Below are positions 47,104-57,000 of a stretch of DNA of 64,000 nt, one piece after another. The translations under genes were made by a program, and so were the position numbers. The stretch spans positions 248,001 to 312,000 of the forward strand of contig NZ_QOHJ01000003.1 in NCBI RefSeq assembly GCF_003319185.1, in the 5' to 3' direction. Source of the stretch: Blastococcus sp. TF02A-30. GTDB taxonomy: Bacteria > Actinomycetota > Actinomycetes > Mycobacteriales > Geodermatophilaceae. Each line of letters begins with the position of its first letter. Within the stretch, counting starts at the first letter, position 1. The notes beneath the pieces were generated by a model. That model did not search any database and was not told the origin of the DNA. It saw only the letters and a list, made by a program, of their open reading frames with translations.

Positions 47104-48331
47104 GGAGGAGGAAGGGTTCGCCGAAGAGGATCTCGGTGCCGTCGGGCCGGTAGGTGTGCCATCGGCCGGCGGGATCTCGGTCGATCCGGAAGCCGTGGTG
47201 GACCTTGGTGTGGTGCCGTTCGCACAGCAGCCCGGAGTTCTCCAGGGTGGTCTCGCCGCCGAAGAGCCATTCGAAGAGGTGGTGGACGTCGCACCACCAC
47301 GACGGGGCGTCGCAGCCGGCGAACACGCAGTGCCCGTCGCGCTGCTCCACCGCCCGGCGCAGCCCGGGTGGGGCGACCCGCTGCTCCCGACCCAGGTCCA
47401 GGGGTTGGGAGTCCGGGCCGAGCACGATGCGGGTGACCTGCCCGTCGCAGGCCAGCCAGCGGGCCTTCGCCGCGGAGATCACCGCGCCGAACCCGGTGCG
47501 CCCCGCACCCTGCCCGACGGCGGGGTCGACCAGGTCGGCCAGCGGCACGGTGACCGCGACCTGGGGTTTGCGAGTGCGCAGCACCGGCAGCGTGGCCGAG
47601 GCCAGCGCGTTGTCGCACAGCTGCACCAGCGCGTCGGCCTGCCGCTGGGACCGGCTGCGGTCATCCCCGGCCGGGCGGGAGGCCTGCAGGATGGACTCGA
47701 CCGCGGCGAGCAGCTTCTCCCCGCCGATCGCGTCCAGCTCGAACCGGCCGGACATGCTGCCGTCGTCGTGCCGGGTCCAGGACAGCCGCCGGGACTCGGT
47801 GGGGTCGGGCTCCGGCCCGTCGGGGTCCAGCCGGGCCAGGTAGTGGGCGACCACCTGCCGCAGCTCGGCGTACGGCCGGGTGGCCGCCACCCCCGCGAGC
47901 AACCGGTCCACCTCACCGACGTCCACGCCCTGCTCGGCCGCGGCGGCCAGGTTGCCCGGTTCCACCACCGGCGCCACCGCAGCCAGCGCCTCCACCGGCA
48001 GTGCACCCGCCGACGCTGCTTCAGCGATCGCCGGTAGCTGTTCCAGCGCCCGGCCGGCGCGCACCAGCTGGTTCGCCGATCCGGCCGGCAGCCGCGCGTG
48101 CCCGCGCAGCCAGGACGCCATCGTCGCCTTGCCGTCGTGCTCGCCGGCCCCGGCGACCTCGCAGCGGCGCACCGTCCGGGCCACCTCCGCACCCACCCGG
48201 TTCAGCACCGCCAGCAGCGGACCCAGCCGCTCGATCAGCGCAGGCCCGGCCAGCTCCTCGATCGGCTCCGCGGCCAGCTCGTCGAGCGCACCGGCCACCC
48301 GGTCCACAGCCGACGAAGCGTTCGAACCCAT
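47096..48331 (-). CDS. DUF222/HNH endonuclease family protein (13E12-like)
   Basis: A 411-residue protein. Residues ~10-270 are DUF222 (helical, ATMASWLRGHARLPAGSANQ near 69). The C-terminal HNH domain has GHCVFAGCDAPSWWCDVHHL near 335 and NSGLLCERHHTKVHHG near 370. These families are multicopy and linked to mobile DNA in mycobacteria and relatives. The start ATG 48331 has TAGACT 6 bases upstream (leaderless pattern). Ends with 8 bases over the convergent regulator gene. No flanking repeats seen. Confidence 0.93.
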   Translation of the reverse strand: MGSNASSAVDRVAGALDELAAEPIEELAGPALIERLGPLLAVLNRVGAEVARTVRRCEVAGAGEHDGKATMASWLRGHARLPAGSANQLVRAGRALEQLPAIAEAASAGALPVEALAAVAPVVEPGNLAAAAEQGVDVGEVDRLLAGVAATRPYAELRQVVAHYLARLDPDGPEPDPTESRRLSWTRHDDGSMSGRFELDAIGGEKLLAAVESILQASRPAGDDRSRSQRQADALVQLCDNALASATLPVLRTRKPQVAVTVPLADLVDPAVGQGAGRTGFGAVISAAKARWLACDGQVTRIVLGPDSQPLDLGREQRVAPPGLRRAVEQRDGHCVFAGCDAPSWWCDVHHLFEWLFGGETTLENSGLLCERHHTKVHHGFRIDRDPAGRWHTYRPDGTEILFGEPFLLLS

Positions 48332-48438
48332 GTGCGAAGTCTAGCGCCGATACACGTGCCACGCAGAACGTTTCCCCAGTTCAGCAGCCTGTCCACAGAT
48401 CTGGCGACACCCTTGACAGGCGGTCCGTCAGCGACCCA

Positions 48439-49074
48439 TCAGCGACCTGGCGACGGCAGCAGCCCGCGCTCCACCGCGACCAGCACCGCCCGCGTCCGGT
48501 CGTCGACACCCAGCTTCGCGAAGACCCGCAGCAGGTGCGTCTTCACCGTCGCCTCGCCGATGTAGAGCTCCCGCCCGATCTCGGCGTTCGTCAGCCCGCG
48601 AGCCACCCCGGCCAGCACCTCGAGCTCGCGCGCCGTCGGCACCTCGGGCAGCGGCGCGCGCAACCGCGACACCAACCGCGCGGCCACCGGCGGCGACAGC
48701 ACGGTCTCCCCGCGAGCGGCGGCCCGCACCGCGTCGGCCAGCTGCGGGAGCGGCGCGTCCTTGAGCAGGTAGCCGGTCGCCCCGGCCTCGACGGCGCGCA
48801 CGATGTCGGCGTCGGTGTCGTACGTGGTCAGCACGAGCACCCGCACCGACGGGTGCGCCACGGCCAGCCGCTCGGTCGCCGCGACGCCGTCCATCCGCGG
48901 CATCCGCAGGTCCATGAGGACGACGTCCGGCGTCGTCTCCGCGGCCCGGGCCAGCGCCTCCAGCCCGTCCGCCGCCTCGCCCACCACCTCCAGGTCGGGC
49001 TGCTGCGCCAGCCACCCGACGAGCCCGCCGCGCACGACGGGGTGGTCGTCGACCACCAGCACCCGGACGGTCAC
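48439..49074 (-). CDS. NarL/LuxR-type response regulator
   Basis: A 211-residue two-component regulator. The receiver domain has the acidic pair VVDDHP, phospho-Asp in VLMDLRMPRMDGV near 54, and Lys in GYLLKDAPL. A LuxR HTH follows with VPTARELEVLAGVARGLTNA and GEATVKTHLLRVFAKL near 185. GTG 49074 overlaps the kinase stop (4 bp). It acts with the HK upstream and probably controls the ABC exporter of the same operon. Confidence 0.95.
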   Translation of the reverse strand: MTVRVLVVDDHPVVRGGLVGWLAQQPDLEVVGEAADGLEALARAAETTPDVVLMDLRMPRMDGVAATERLAVAHPSVRVLVLTTYDTDADIVRAVEAGATGYLLKDAPLPQLADAVRAAARGETVLSPPVAARLVSRLRAPLPEVPTARELEVLAGVARGLTNAEIGRELYIGEATVKTHLLRVFAKLGVDDRTRAVLVAVERGLLPSPGR

Positions 49075-50324
49075 GCGCCCGGCACCCGGACCGTGACGCG
49101 GGTCCCCGCCCCCGGCACCGACGCCACCTCCAGCGCACCGCCGACCTGCCCGGCGCGGTCGCGCAGCCCGTCCAGCCCCGAGGCCGGGGTGGTGTCGGGG
49201 TCGAACCCGACGCCGTCGTCCTCCACGTGCACGGACACCTGCCGGTCGCCCAGCCTCCCCACGGCGGCGAGCCGGATGACGACGGCGCTGGCCCCCGCGT
49301 GCCGGCGGACGTTGGTCAGCGCCTCCTGGGCGCCGCGCAGCAGCACGACCTCCTCGTCGCGGCGCAGGGCCAGCCCCTCCCCCAGCGCGCTGGTGTCGAC
49401 GCGCACCGCCGTCCCGGTCTCCCGTCCGAACCGGTCGGCCAGCCGCTGCAGGGCCTCGACCAGCGTGGAGCCGTCGAGGTGCACCGGCCCGAACGCGGCG
49501 ACGACGGCCCGCGCCTCCTGCAGGTTGTCCCGCGCGACCTCCTCGATGAGCGCCAGCCGCTCGCGGGCGCCGTCGACGTCGCCGTCCAGCTGCCCGGCGG
49601 CGGTCTGGGCCAGGACGACGATGCTCGTGTAGCCCTGGGCGAGGGTGTCGTGCACCTCGCGGGCCAGCCGCTCGCGCTCGGCCAGCACACCCCGCTCCCG
49701 CTCGGCGGCGGCCAGCTCGGCGCGGGTGCTGCGCAGCTGCTCGATCAGCTCGGCGCGCTGCTCGCTCTGCGCCAGCACCCGGCCGATCCAGAGCCCGAGG
49801 GCCAGGCTGAACACCAGGCTCACCCCGGTCTCCAGCACCACCTCGCCGGCGTTCTCACCCGAGTCCGGCCGCAGCAGCGGCCCGAGCGTCGTCGCCCCCG
49901 CGAGCAGCACGGTCCAGACGACGCCGGCCGGCCGGCCCTGCACCACGAACCACACCTGCGGATAGGCGAGGAAGAGCAGGAAGAGCAGCGAGGGCGCCAC
50001 CCAGCCGAGCACGCCGAACCCCGCGACGAGCGCGCCCAGGTAGCCGACGGCGTGGACGGGCCGGCCGCGCAGGAGCGCCGGCACCCCCAGCAGCACGTAC
50101 GCCGCGGCCAGCCCGCCCAGGGCGGCGAGGGCGAACACCCGGTCGGTACCACCGACGTCGTTCTGACCGAGGAGGGTCGCGACGACGGCCAGCCCCCACA
50201 TCGCCGCCGAGATCAGGTGCATCCCCGCGACCGTGGTCCGCCATCCCCGCTCGGACAGCGGCGCGGCCGCCTCCTCGTCCCCGGCCGGGGGCAGGAAGGC
50301 GGCCGACCACCGGCGCGACGTCAC
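49071..50324 (-). CDS. Sensor histidine kinase (HisKA_3, DesK/LiaS-like)
   Basis: A 417-residue membrane kinase. About five membrane helices occupy residues ~35-185. The H-box is LAREVHDTLAQGYTSIVVLA near 223, and the ATPase domain has LRGAQEALTNVRRHA (N-box) and VHVEDDGVGFDPDTT with GLDGLRDRAGQVGG. GTG 50324 overlaps the permease stop (GTGA), so exporter and two-component genes form one operon. Such a layout is typical of cell-envelope drug sensing. Confidence 0.93.
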   Translation of the reverse strand: MTSRRWSAAFLPPAGDEEAAAPLSERGWRTTVAGMHLISAAMWGLAVVATLLGQNDVGGTDRVFALAALGGLAAAYVLLGVPALLRGRPVHAVGYLGALVAGFGVLGWVAPSLLFLLFLAYPQVWFVVQGRPAGVVWTVLLAGATTLGPLLRPDSGENAGEVVLETGVSLVFSLALGLWIGRVLAQSEQRAELIEQLRSTRAELAAAERERGVLAERERLAREVHDTLAQGYTSIVVLAQTAAGQLDGDVDGARERLALIEEVARDNLQEARAVVAAFGPVHLDGSTLVEALQRLADRFGRETGTAVRVDTSALGEGLALRRDEEVVLLRGAQEALTNVRRHAGASAVVIRLAAVGRLGDRQVSVHVEDDGVGFDPDTTPASGLDGLRDRAGQVGGALEVASVPGAGTRVTVRVPGA

Positions 50325-51163
50325 CCGTCGCCCCGGCGCCACCGGAACGTGCGCACGCAGACCACGACACCGATGATCACCCATGCCCCCAGCACCAGGG
50401 CAGTGGTGCCGTGCTCCCACGAGCCGGCGACCTCGCCCGCGGCGGCGCGATCGGGCAGGAAGACCGACCGCATGCCCTGCGTGAGCCACTTGAGCGGGAA
50501 CACCGCGGCCACCTGCTGCATCCACGACGGCAGCTCCGAGAAGACGAAGAAGACGCCGGAGAAGAACTGCAGGACGACGGAGAACCCGGTGATCCCGGCG
50601 GACGCCGCCCGGGCGCTGCCGACGAAGGGCGAGACCGCGATGCCCAGCACCGTGCCCGAGAGGATGCCCAGGACCGCGACCCACCCGAAGGTGGCCCAGC
50701 GCTCCGCGTCGGCCGGCAGCGGGACGTCGTAGGCGACCGCGGCCACCGTCAGGAGCAGGGCCAGCTGCGCCGCCGTCGTGAGCACCACCTGCCCGGCCTT
50801 GCCGATCACATAGGACGTCGGCGGGGTGCCGAGCACCTGCAGCCGGACCAGGTCGCCGCGCTCCCGCTCCTCCGCGATCGCGATGCCCACCGCCTGGAAG
50901 CTGGTCAGCATGATCCCGGTCGCGGCGATGCCGGCGAGGAAGTAGTCCTCGAACCGCACGTCCGGCCCGGTCGTCTGCCCGCCGAACACCGAGCCGAAGA
51001 TCAGCAGCATGATCACCGGGTAGGCGAAGGAGAACACCACCTGCCCGGGATCGCGCAGGTAGAGCCGCAGCTCCAGGCCGATCCGGGCGAGGCCGATCGG
51101 CAGCGCGCCGGGAGGCGCGGGGCGGACGGCCGGAGGAAGAGCGGTCGCGGGCAGGGCGGTCAT
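50321..51163 (-). CDS. ABC-2 type transporter permease
   Basis: A 280-residue permease with six membrane helices; LRLYLRDPGQVVFSFAYPVI near residue 35 is the usual coupling-helix region, and AIAEERERGDLVRLQVLGTP near 97 matches the ABC-2 family. ATG 51163 overlaps the ATPase stop. It is the membrane half of an exporter with the next gene upstream. Confidence 0.92.
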   Translation of the reverse strand: MTALPATALPPAVRPAPPGALPIGLARIGLELRLYLRDPGQVVFSFAYPVIMLLIFGSVFGGQTTGPDVRFEDYFLAGIAATGIMLTSFQAVGIAIAEERERGDLVRLQVLGTPPTSYVIGKAGQVVLTTAAQLALLLTVAAVAYDVPLPADAERWATFGWVAVLGILSGTVLGIAVSPFVGSARAASAGITGFSVVLQFFSGVFFVFSELPSWMQQVAAVFPLKWLTQGMRSVFLPDRAAAGEVAGSWEHGTTALVLGAWVIIGVVVCVRTFRWRRGDG

Positions 51164-52092
51164 CGGGTGCCTCCGTCGGCGTCGGTCGCGGTGCCGGACG
51201 CCGGGACGGCGCCGACGAGCTGCAGGTAGACCTCTTCGAGGCCGGGGCGGGTGACGGTCAGGTCCGGCAGCTCCGCCAGGGGGCGCGCGGCCAGCAGATC
51301 GCGCAGCACGGCCGACGGCTCGGTGGTGACCACGGTCCGGAAGCCGTCCCCCTCCCGCCAGCGGACGGTGGACCGCGCGCGCAGCTCGCCGCCCATCTCC
51401 TCCGGCGGCGCGACGTCGACCAGCCGGCCCGCGTCGATGACCCCGACGCGGTCGGCGAGGTGCGCGGCCTCGTCCAGGTAGTGGGTGGTCAGCAGGATCG
51501 TCGTGCCACCTGCCCGCAGCCGCTCGAGCACCGTCCAGAACTGGCGGCGGGCCACCGGGTCCAGGCCGGTCGTCGGCTCGTCGAGGAAGAGCAGCTCCGG
51601 GCGCCCCTGCATGCTCAGCGCCACCTCGAGCCGGCGGCGCTGCCCACCCGACAACCGGGCGGATCTCACGCCGGCCGCCTCGGTGAGGCCCACCGCCGCG
51701 ATCAGCTCGTCGGTGCCCTCGGCCTCCGCGTGGTAGACGGCGTAGTGGTCCAGCGTCTCCCGGACGGTCAGCGCGTCCCCGGCGCCGGTGGCCTGGCCCA
51801 CCACCCCGATCCGGTCGCGCCACGACCGGCCGGCCGTGGCCGGGTCCTCGCCGAGGACGAGCACCTCGCCGCCGTCCCGTCGACGCAGGCCCTCGAGGAT
51901 CTCGACCGTCGTCGTCTTGCCCGCCCCGTTGGGGCCCAGCAGCGCGAAGACCTCGCCGCGGCGCACCTCGAGGTCGATGCCGTCGACGACGGTCCGCTGC
52001 CCGTACCGCTTCGTCAGGCCGCGCACCCGCACGGCCGGGGATCGCTCGGCCGCCGTCGCCCCGGGGGCCGGCGCCTGCTGTGTCGTGGTCAT
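51160..52092 (-). CDS. ABC transporter ATP-binding protein
   Basis: A 310-residue ATPase with Walker A LLGPNGAGKTTTVEIL near 51, signature LSGGQRRRLEVAL near 147, Walker B LLFLDEPTTGLDP near 167 and LLTTHYLDEA. First gene of a four-gene operon: ATPase, permease, kinase, regulator. An 18-bp palindrome lies 57 bases upstream. Confidence 0.94.
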   Translation of the reverse strand: MTTTQQAPAPGATAAERSPAVRVRGLTKRYGQRTVVDGIDLEVRRGEVFALLGPNGAGKTTTVEILEGLRRRDGGEVLVLGEDPATAGRSWRDRIGVVGQATGAGDALTVRETLDHYAVYHAEAEGTDELIAAVGLTEAAGVRSARLSGGQRRRLEVALSMQGRPELLFLDEPTTGLDPVARRQFWTVLERLRAGGTTILLTTHYLDEAAHLADRVGVIDAGRLVDVAPPEEMGGELRARSTVRWREGDGFRTVVTTEPSAVLRDLLAARPLAELPDLTVTRPGLEEVYLQLVGAVPASGTATDADGGTR

Positions 52093-52148
52093 GCTCCGAC
52101 CCTCCCGCTGCGGGCGACCGCCCGGGACGGCCGAACCGCTGGTCCGCC

Positions 52149-52166
52149 GTCCACCGATCGGTGGAC
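52149..52166. promoter_or_regulatory. Perfect 18-bp palindrome GTCCACCGATCGGTGGAC
   Basis: Loopless perfect dyad in the 78-bp gap between the second HelD gene and the ABC ATPase gene. It could be an operator of the ABC/two-component operon, 57-74 bases before its start, or a terminator stem. The dyad lacks a loop, favouring protein binding. Confidence 0.5.
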
Positions 52167-52170
52167 CCGG

Positions 52171-54297
52171 TCAGCGCCCTCCCGGCCCGGTCGGCGTGAG
52201 CACCGCGAGTTCCTGGGTGCACCGGGTCAGGGCGACGTAGAGGGCGTTCCACCCGCGCGGCCGGGCGGTGATCCCGTCGGGGTCGACGACCACGGTGGCG
52301 TCGAACTCCAGGCCCTTGGCGGCCTCGGAGGTGAGCACCGGCACGTCGTCGTCGACCGCCGCCCGCAGCTCGGCCAGCCTGCCGGGCGCGGTGATCACCC
52401 CGACCGTGCCGCCCGCGTAGCGCGCGCGCAGGGTCCGCACCGTCGCGCCGGCCACGTCGGCCAGGGCCTCGTCGCCGCAGGTTCGCCGCCACGGCTCTAT
52501 CCCGGTGGTGCGCACCGCTCGGGGCGGGCGGTTGCGGCTGCCGGCCCGCTCGAGCACCTGACCGGTCAGCGCCATGACCTCGCGAGGCGTGCGGTAGCAG
52601 ATGGTCAGGTGCGCCGGTCGCCAGCGCCGGCCGAACGCCGGCCGGAGCGCGTCGGCCCAGTCCGTGTGCGGGTGCGGCGCTCCCGTCTGGTCGATGTCGC
52701 CGACGACGGTGAAGCTGCGCGTCGGGCAGCGGCGCACCAGCATCAGCCACTGCATGGCGGAGAGCTCCTGGGCCTCGTCGACGACCACGTGCCCGTACAC
52801 CCAGTCCCGGCGGGCGGCCGCACGTCCGGCGGTGAACGCGCCGAGCGGCCGCGGCGTCTCGTCCCCCAGCAGATCGGTGAGGGCGTCGAGCAGCGGGATG
52901 TCGCCGGACGACCAGCCCTCGGGCTGCCGCACGAGCGCGGCGACGTCGTCCGCGCCGAGACCGGGGGCGAAGCGGCACAGGAGGTGCCCGTCGCCGAGCA
53001 GCCGCCGCAGGAGCGCGGCCGGGTCGAGGCGTGGCCACCAGGTGGCGAGGGCGGCCGCCACGCCGCGGTCGCGGGCGATCCGGTGCCGCAGGAGTTCGAC
53101 GTCGTCCTCCGACAGCACGCCGTCGACGTCCGAGCCGCGGACGCCGAGGTGCGCACCGCGGTCGTCGGCGCGCGCCAGCCCCGCGTCCACGCGGGCGAGC
53201 ACGTCCTCGAACCCCTCCTCGGCCCGCGCCAGGAGCTCCTCGGCCCGGTCGGCGACGGCGTCGGCGAGCGCGTCGTGCACCTGCTCGACGAAGTACCGCC
53301 TCGCCGAGTGGTACGACCGCCCGTCCGACCGGGCCGCGCGCAGCGCGACCGCCACCCGACGCTCGGGCAGCTCGTACTCCTCGCCGTCGAAGGTCAGCCG
53401 GAGGGCGGACGCGCGCGGTGTCACGGCGTCCACGTAGGCGGTGAGCGCCGCCTGCCACAGCGCCCGGCCCTTGATCTCGGCGACCACGCGCTCCTCGGTG
53501 CGCTGGACGGCCACGCCCGGGAGCAGCCGGTCGCACGTGGTGGCCACGACCTGCGTCTCGCCCAGCGCGGGCAGGACCTGACCGACGTGGTCGAGGAAGC
53601 GGCTCGACGGCCCGATGACCAGCACGCCCCGCTCGGCGAGCTGGGGGTGGGTGAACAGCAGGTAGGCCACCCGGTGCAGCGCGACCAGGGTCTTGCCGGT
53701 ACCGGGGCCGCCCTGGACGACGAGCGCCCCGTCGGCAGCGGCGCGCACGATCGCGTCCTGCTCGCGCTGCAGCGTCGCGACCGCCGTGCCCATGCGGCCG
53801 GTCCGCCGCTGGGCGAGGGCGTGCAGCAGCGCACCCTCGCCCACGAGGTCGCCATCCTGCGCCGACGGGTCCAGCGGCTCGTCGTCGACGCCGACGACGC
53901 GACGCCGCTCGGTGCGGATGTGCCGCCGCCGCGCCTGCCCCTGGGGATCGAGCGCCGTCGCCGTGTAGAAGGGCCGGGCGGCCGGTGCCCGCCAGTCCAC
54001 GACGAGCGGTTCGGAGCCGGCACCGCCGTCGTCCGCGGGTATCCCGACGCGGCCGAGGTGGCGCACCGTGCCGTCGAGCCCGTCCAACCGTCCGAAGACC
54101 AGCCCGTCCTCGGCGCCCTCCAGCTCGTCGAGGCGCCGGCGGAGCAGCCGCGCCCGCGGCTCCGCGTCCGCCGCCCCGGCGGAGAGCTCGGCCAGGCTGC
54201 CGCGCAGCCCGCCGAGCAGCTCCTCGCGGCGGACGTGGGCGCGGTCGACCACCGCCTGCTCGGCGGCGATCGCACCTCCCCGATCGGCGCGGCTCAC
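52171..54297 (-). CDS. HelD-like RNA polymerase motor, second copy
   Basis: A 708-residue UvrD-like protein of the HelD group. N-terminal coiled-coil region at ~10-65, Walker A VVQGGPGTGKTLVALHRVAY near 200, Walker B VVVDEAQELSAMQWLM near 500, and terminal VALTRCTQELAVLTP. It differs clearly from the helR at 35.4 kb. Its GTG 54297 overlaps the DrrB-like permease stop (GTGA), so it is translationally coupled to an exporter. No RAE is seen before this operon. It may protect RNA polymerase from an antibiotic that the exporter handles; that is inference. Confidence 0.88.
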   Translation of the reverse strand: MSRADRGGAIAAEQAVVDRAHVRREELLGGLRGSLAELSAGAADAEPRARLLRRRLDELEGAEDGLVFGRLDGLDGTVRHLGRVGIPADDGGAGSEPLVVDWRAPAARPFYTATALDPQGQARRRHIRTERRRVVGVDDEPLDPSAQDGDLVGEGALLHALAQRRTGRMGTAVATLQREQDAIVRAAADGALVVQGGPGTGKTLVALHRVAYLLFTHPQLAERGVLVIGPSSRFLDHVGQVLPALGETQVVATTCDRLLPGVAVQRTEERVVAEIKGRALWQAALTAYVDAVTPRASALRLTFDGEEYELPERRVAVALRAARSDGRSYHSARRYFVEQVHDALADAVADRAEELLARAEEGFEDVLARVDAGLARADDRGAHLGVRGSDVDGVLSEDDVELLRHRIARDRGVAAALATWWPRLDPAALLRRLLGDGHLLCRFAPGLGADDVAALVRQPEGWSSGDIPLLDALTDLLGDETPRPLGAFTAGRAAARRDWVYGHVVVDEAQELSAMQWLMLVRRCPTRSFTVVGDIDQTGAPHPHTDWADALRPAFGRRWRPAHLTICYRTPREVMALTGQVLERAGSRNRPPRAVRTTGIEPWRRTCGDEALADVAGATVRTLRARYAGGTVGVITAPGRLAELRAAVDDDVPVLTSEAAKGLEFDATVVVDPDGITARPRGWNALYVALTRCTQELAVLTPTGPGGR

Positions 54298-55108
54298 CGG
54301 GAGAGCGCCTGGAAGCGCCGGACGCTGAGCGCCGCGAACACCGCGGTGAGCACCACCGGCCAGACGACGGCGAGCAGTGCCGCGTGCTCCGTGGCCCAGC
54401 CGCCGCCGGAGCCCACGGGGGCGCCGAACAGGTCGCGGACCGCCGTGACCGTGCCCGCCACGGGGTTCCACTCGGCCAGCACCGCCAGCCAGCCCGGCAT
54501 CGCGGAGGCGGCCACGAACGCATTGGACAGGAAGGCGAACGGCCAGACCAGGATCTGCACCGCCATGACGGCCGACGGGTCGCGGGCGAGCAGCCCCAGG
54601 TAGATGCCGATCCACAGGAACGCCAGGCGGAGCAGCAGGAGCAGCCCGATCGCCGCCAGGGAGGGGACGAGCCCGGCCGGGCGCCAGCCGATCGCCAGCG
54701 CCGCTGTGACGAGGACCAGCAGGCCCAGCACCGAGGACGCCATGTCGGCCAGGCAGCGCCCGGCGACCACCGCCGACGGCGCCATCGGCAGCGACCGGAA
54801 GCGGTCGGTGATGCCGCGCGCGGTGTCGGTGACGACGGCGGTCATGGTCGCCTCGACGCCGAACACCATCGCCAGGGCGAGCATCCCGGGGACCAGGAAG
54901 TCGCGGTAGCCACCACCCCCGGGCACGACCATCCCGCCGCCGAGCAGGTAGGTGAACATCAGCAGGAGCAGCACGGGGAACAGCGCGTTCACGAGGACGG
55001 CGACCGGCTGCCGGCGCCAGTGCGCGACGTCCCGCCCGGCCACCGCGAACGCGTCCGCGACCGCCCAGCGCAGCCGGTCGGCCACCGGCTCGCGGACCAC
55101 CGCGGCGG

Positions 55109-55112
<4 letters not shown>
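54294..55112 (-). CDS. DrrB-like ABC-2 permease
   Basis: A 272-residue permease with about six membrane helices. FAVAGRDVAHWRRQPVAVLV is at residue ~22, and TARGITDRFRSLPMAPSAVV near 97 is typical of daunorubicin-exporter permeases. ATG 55112 overlaps the ATPase stop; its own stop overlaps helD-like. It works with the DrrA-like ATPase. Confidence 0.9.
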
Positions 55113-56074
<962 letters not shown>

Positions 56075-56083
56075 CACTGCCTC

Positions 56084-56132
56084 CGTACGCTGTACGAAAT
56101 CATCCGACCGGCGACACCGTACGCCGTACGGT
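56084..56132. promoter_or_regulatory. TetR operator pair in drrA-like/tetR divergent region
   Basis: ACCGTACGCCGTACGGT (56116-56132) is a perfect odd-centred 17-bp palindrome. CGTACGCTGTACG (56084-56096) is a related imperfect site, centred 34 bases away and just before the drrA-like start. Both resemble TetR-family operators and are well placed for control of both genes. Confidence 0.7.
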
Positions 56133-56186
56133 GAGACTTCGCCACGGCCTCGCCCGGCCGGCCCGGCGGTGCGGGAGAGTGAGGGC

Positions 56187-56942
56187 ATGGCCACCGACTC
56201 CCCGGGCGCAGCGGACCCCGCCCGCACCATGGCGCTGCTCTGGCGCGCCCCGGCCGAGCCCGCCTCCCGCCCCGGTCCGCGGGCCACGCTCGACGTCGAC
56301 CGCATCGTGGCCGCCGCGATCCGCCTGGCCGACGCCGACGGGCTGCCCGCGCTGTCGATGCGCCGCGTGGCGGCCGAGCTCGGCGCCGGTGCCATGACGC
56401 TGTACACCCACGTGCCCGGCAAGGCGGAGCTGGTCGCGCTGATGTACGACGCCGTGCTCGGCGAGCTCTACCCCGAGCCGCCCACCGGTGACTGGCGGAC
56501 CCGGCTGACCGCGGTCGCCCGCGCCAACTGGGAGCTGCTCGTCCGCCATCCCTGGGCCGCCACCGTGGGCACCGGCCGGCCGATCCTCGGCCCGAACCTC
56601 ATGGCCAAGTACGACGCCGAGCTGGCCGCCGTCGACGGGCTGGGGCTGAGCGAGGTGGACATGGAGCTGGTGCTGATGCTGGTCAACGGCTTCGTGAAGG
56701 GCATCGTCGGGGGGTTGCACGAGAAGGTCGCCGCCGAGCAGGACAGCGGTCTCACCGAGCTCGAGTGGTGGCGGGCCACCGAGCCGCACGTCGAACGGGT
56801 CTTCGACCCGCAGCGCTACCCCACAGCGGCGCGGGTCGGCCCCGTCTCGGGCCCGGAGCTGGGCGCCTACCCCGCGGAGCGCGCGTTCGAGTTCGGCCTG
56901 GCACGGGTGCTGGACGGGGTGGCGGCCTACCTGGACCGCTGA
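56187..56942 (+). CDS. TetR family repressor of the DrrAB-HelD operon
   Basis: A 251-residue regulator. The HTH is RIVAAAIRLADADGLPALSM with MRRVAAELGAGAMTLYTHVP near residue 60. The C-terminal ligand domain is of TetR_C type (GLGLSEVDMELVLMLVNGFV). ATG 56187 has GAGAG/GAGG upstream. It is divergent from the exporter operon with two palindromes between. Ligand unknown, possibly the exported drug. Confidence 0.92.
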   Translation: MATDSPGAADPARTMALLWRAPAEPASRPGPRATLDVDRIVAAAIRLADADGLPALSMRRVAAELGAGAMTLYTHVPGKAELVALMYDAVLGELYPEPPTGDWRTRLTAVARANWELLVRHPWAATVGTGRPILGPNLMAKYDAELAAVDGLGLSEVDMELVLMLVNGFVKGIVGGLHEKVAAEQDSGLTELEWWRATEPHVERVFDPQRYPTAARVGPVSGPELGAYPAERAFEFGLARVLDGVAAYLDR

Positions 56943-57000
56943 GCACGGCGGCGTCCGAATCCCGCCAGTGCGGGCCCGCCCGGGCTGCCATGCTCGTGCC

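Noticed and set aside
47096..48331. DUF222-HNH gene as part of a mobile element
   Set aside because: No terminal repeats, target duplications, intron structure or integrase nearby; it is simply a multicopy family gene.
50321..54523. A 1400-codon open frame running through four genes on the minus strand
   Set aside because: Arg/Ala/Gly-rich out-of-frame translation for most of its length; only its last part is the real permease, and the rest is shadow of HelD and ABC ATPase.
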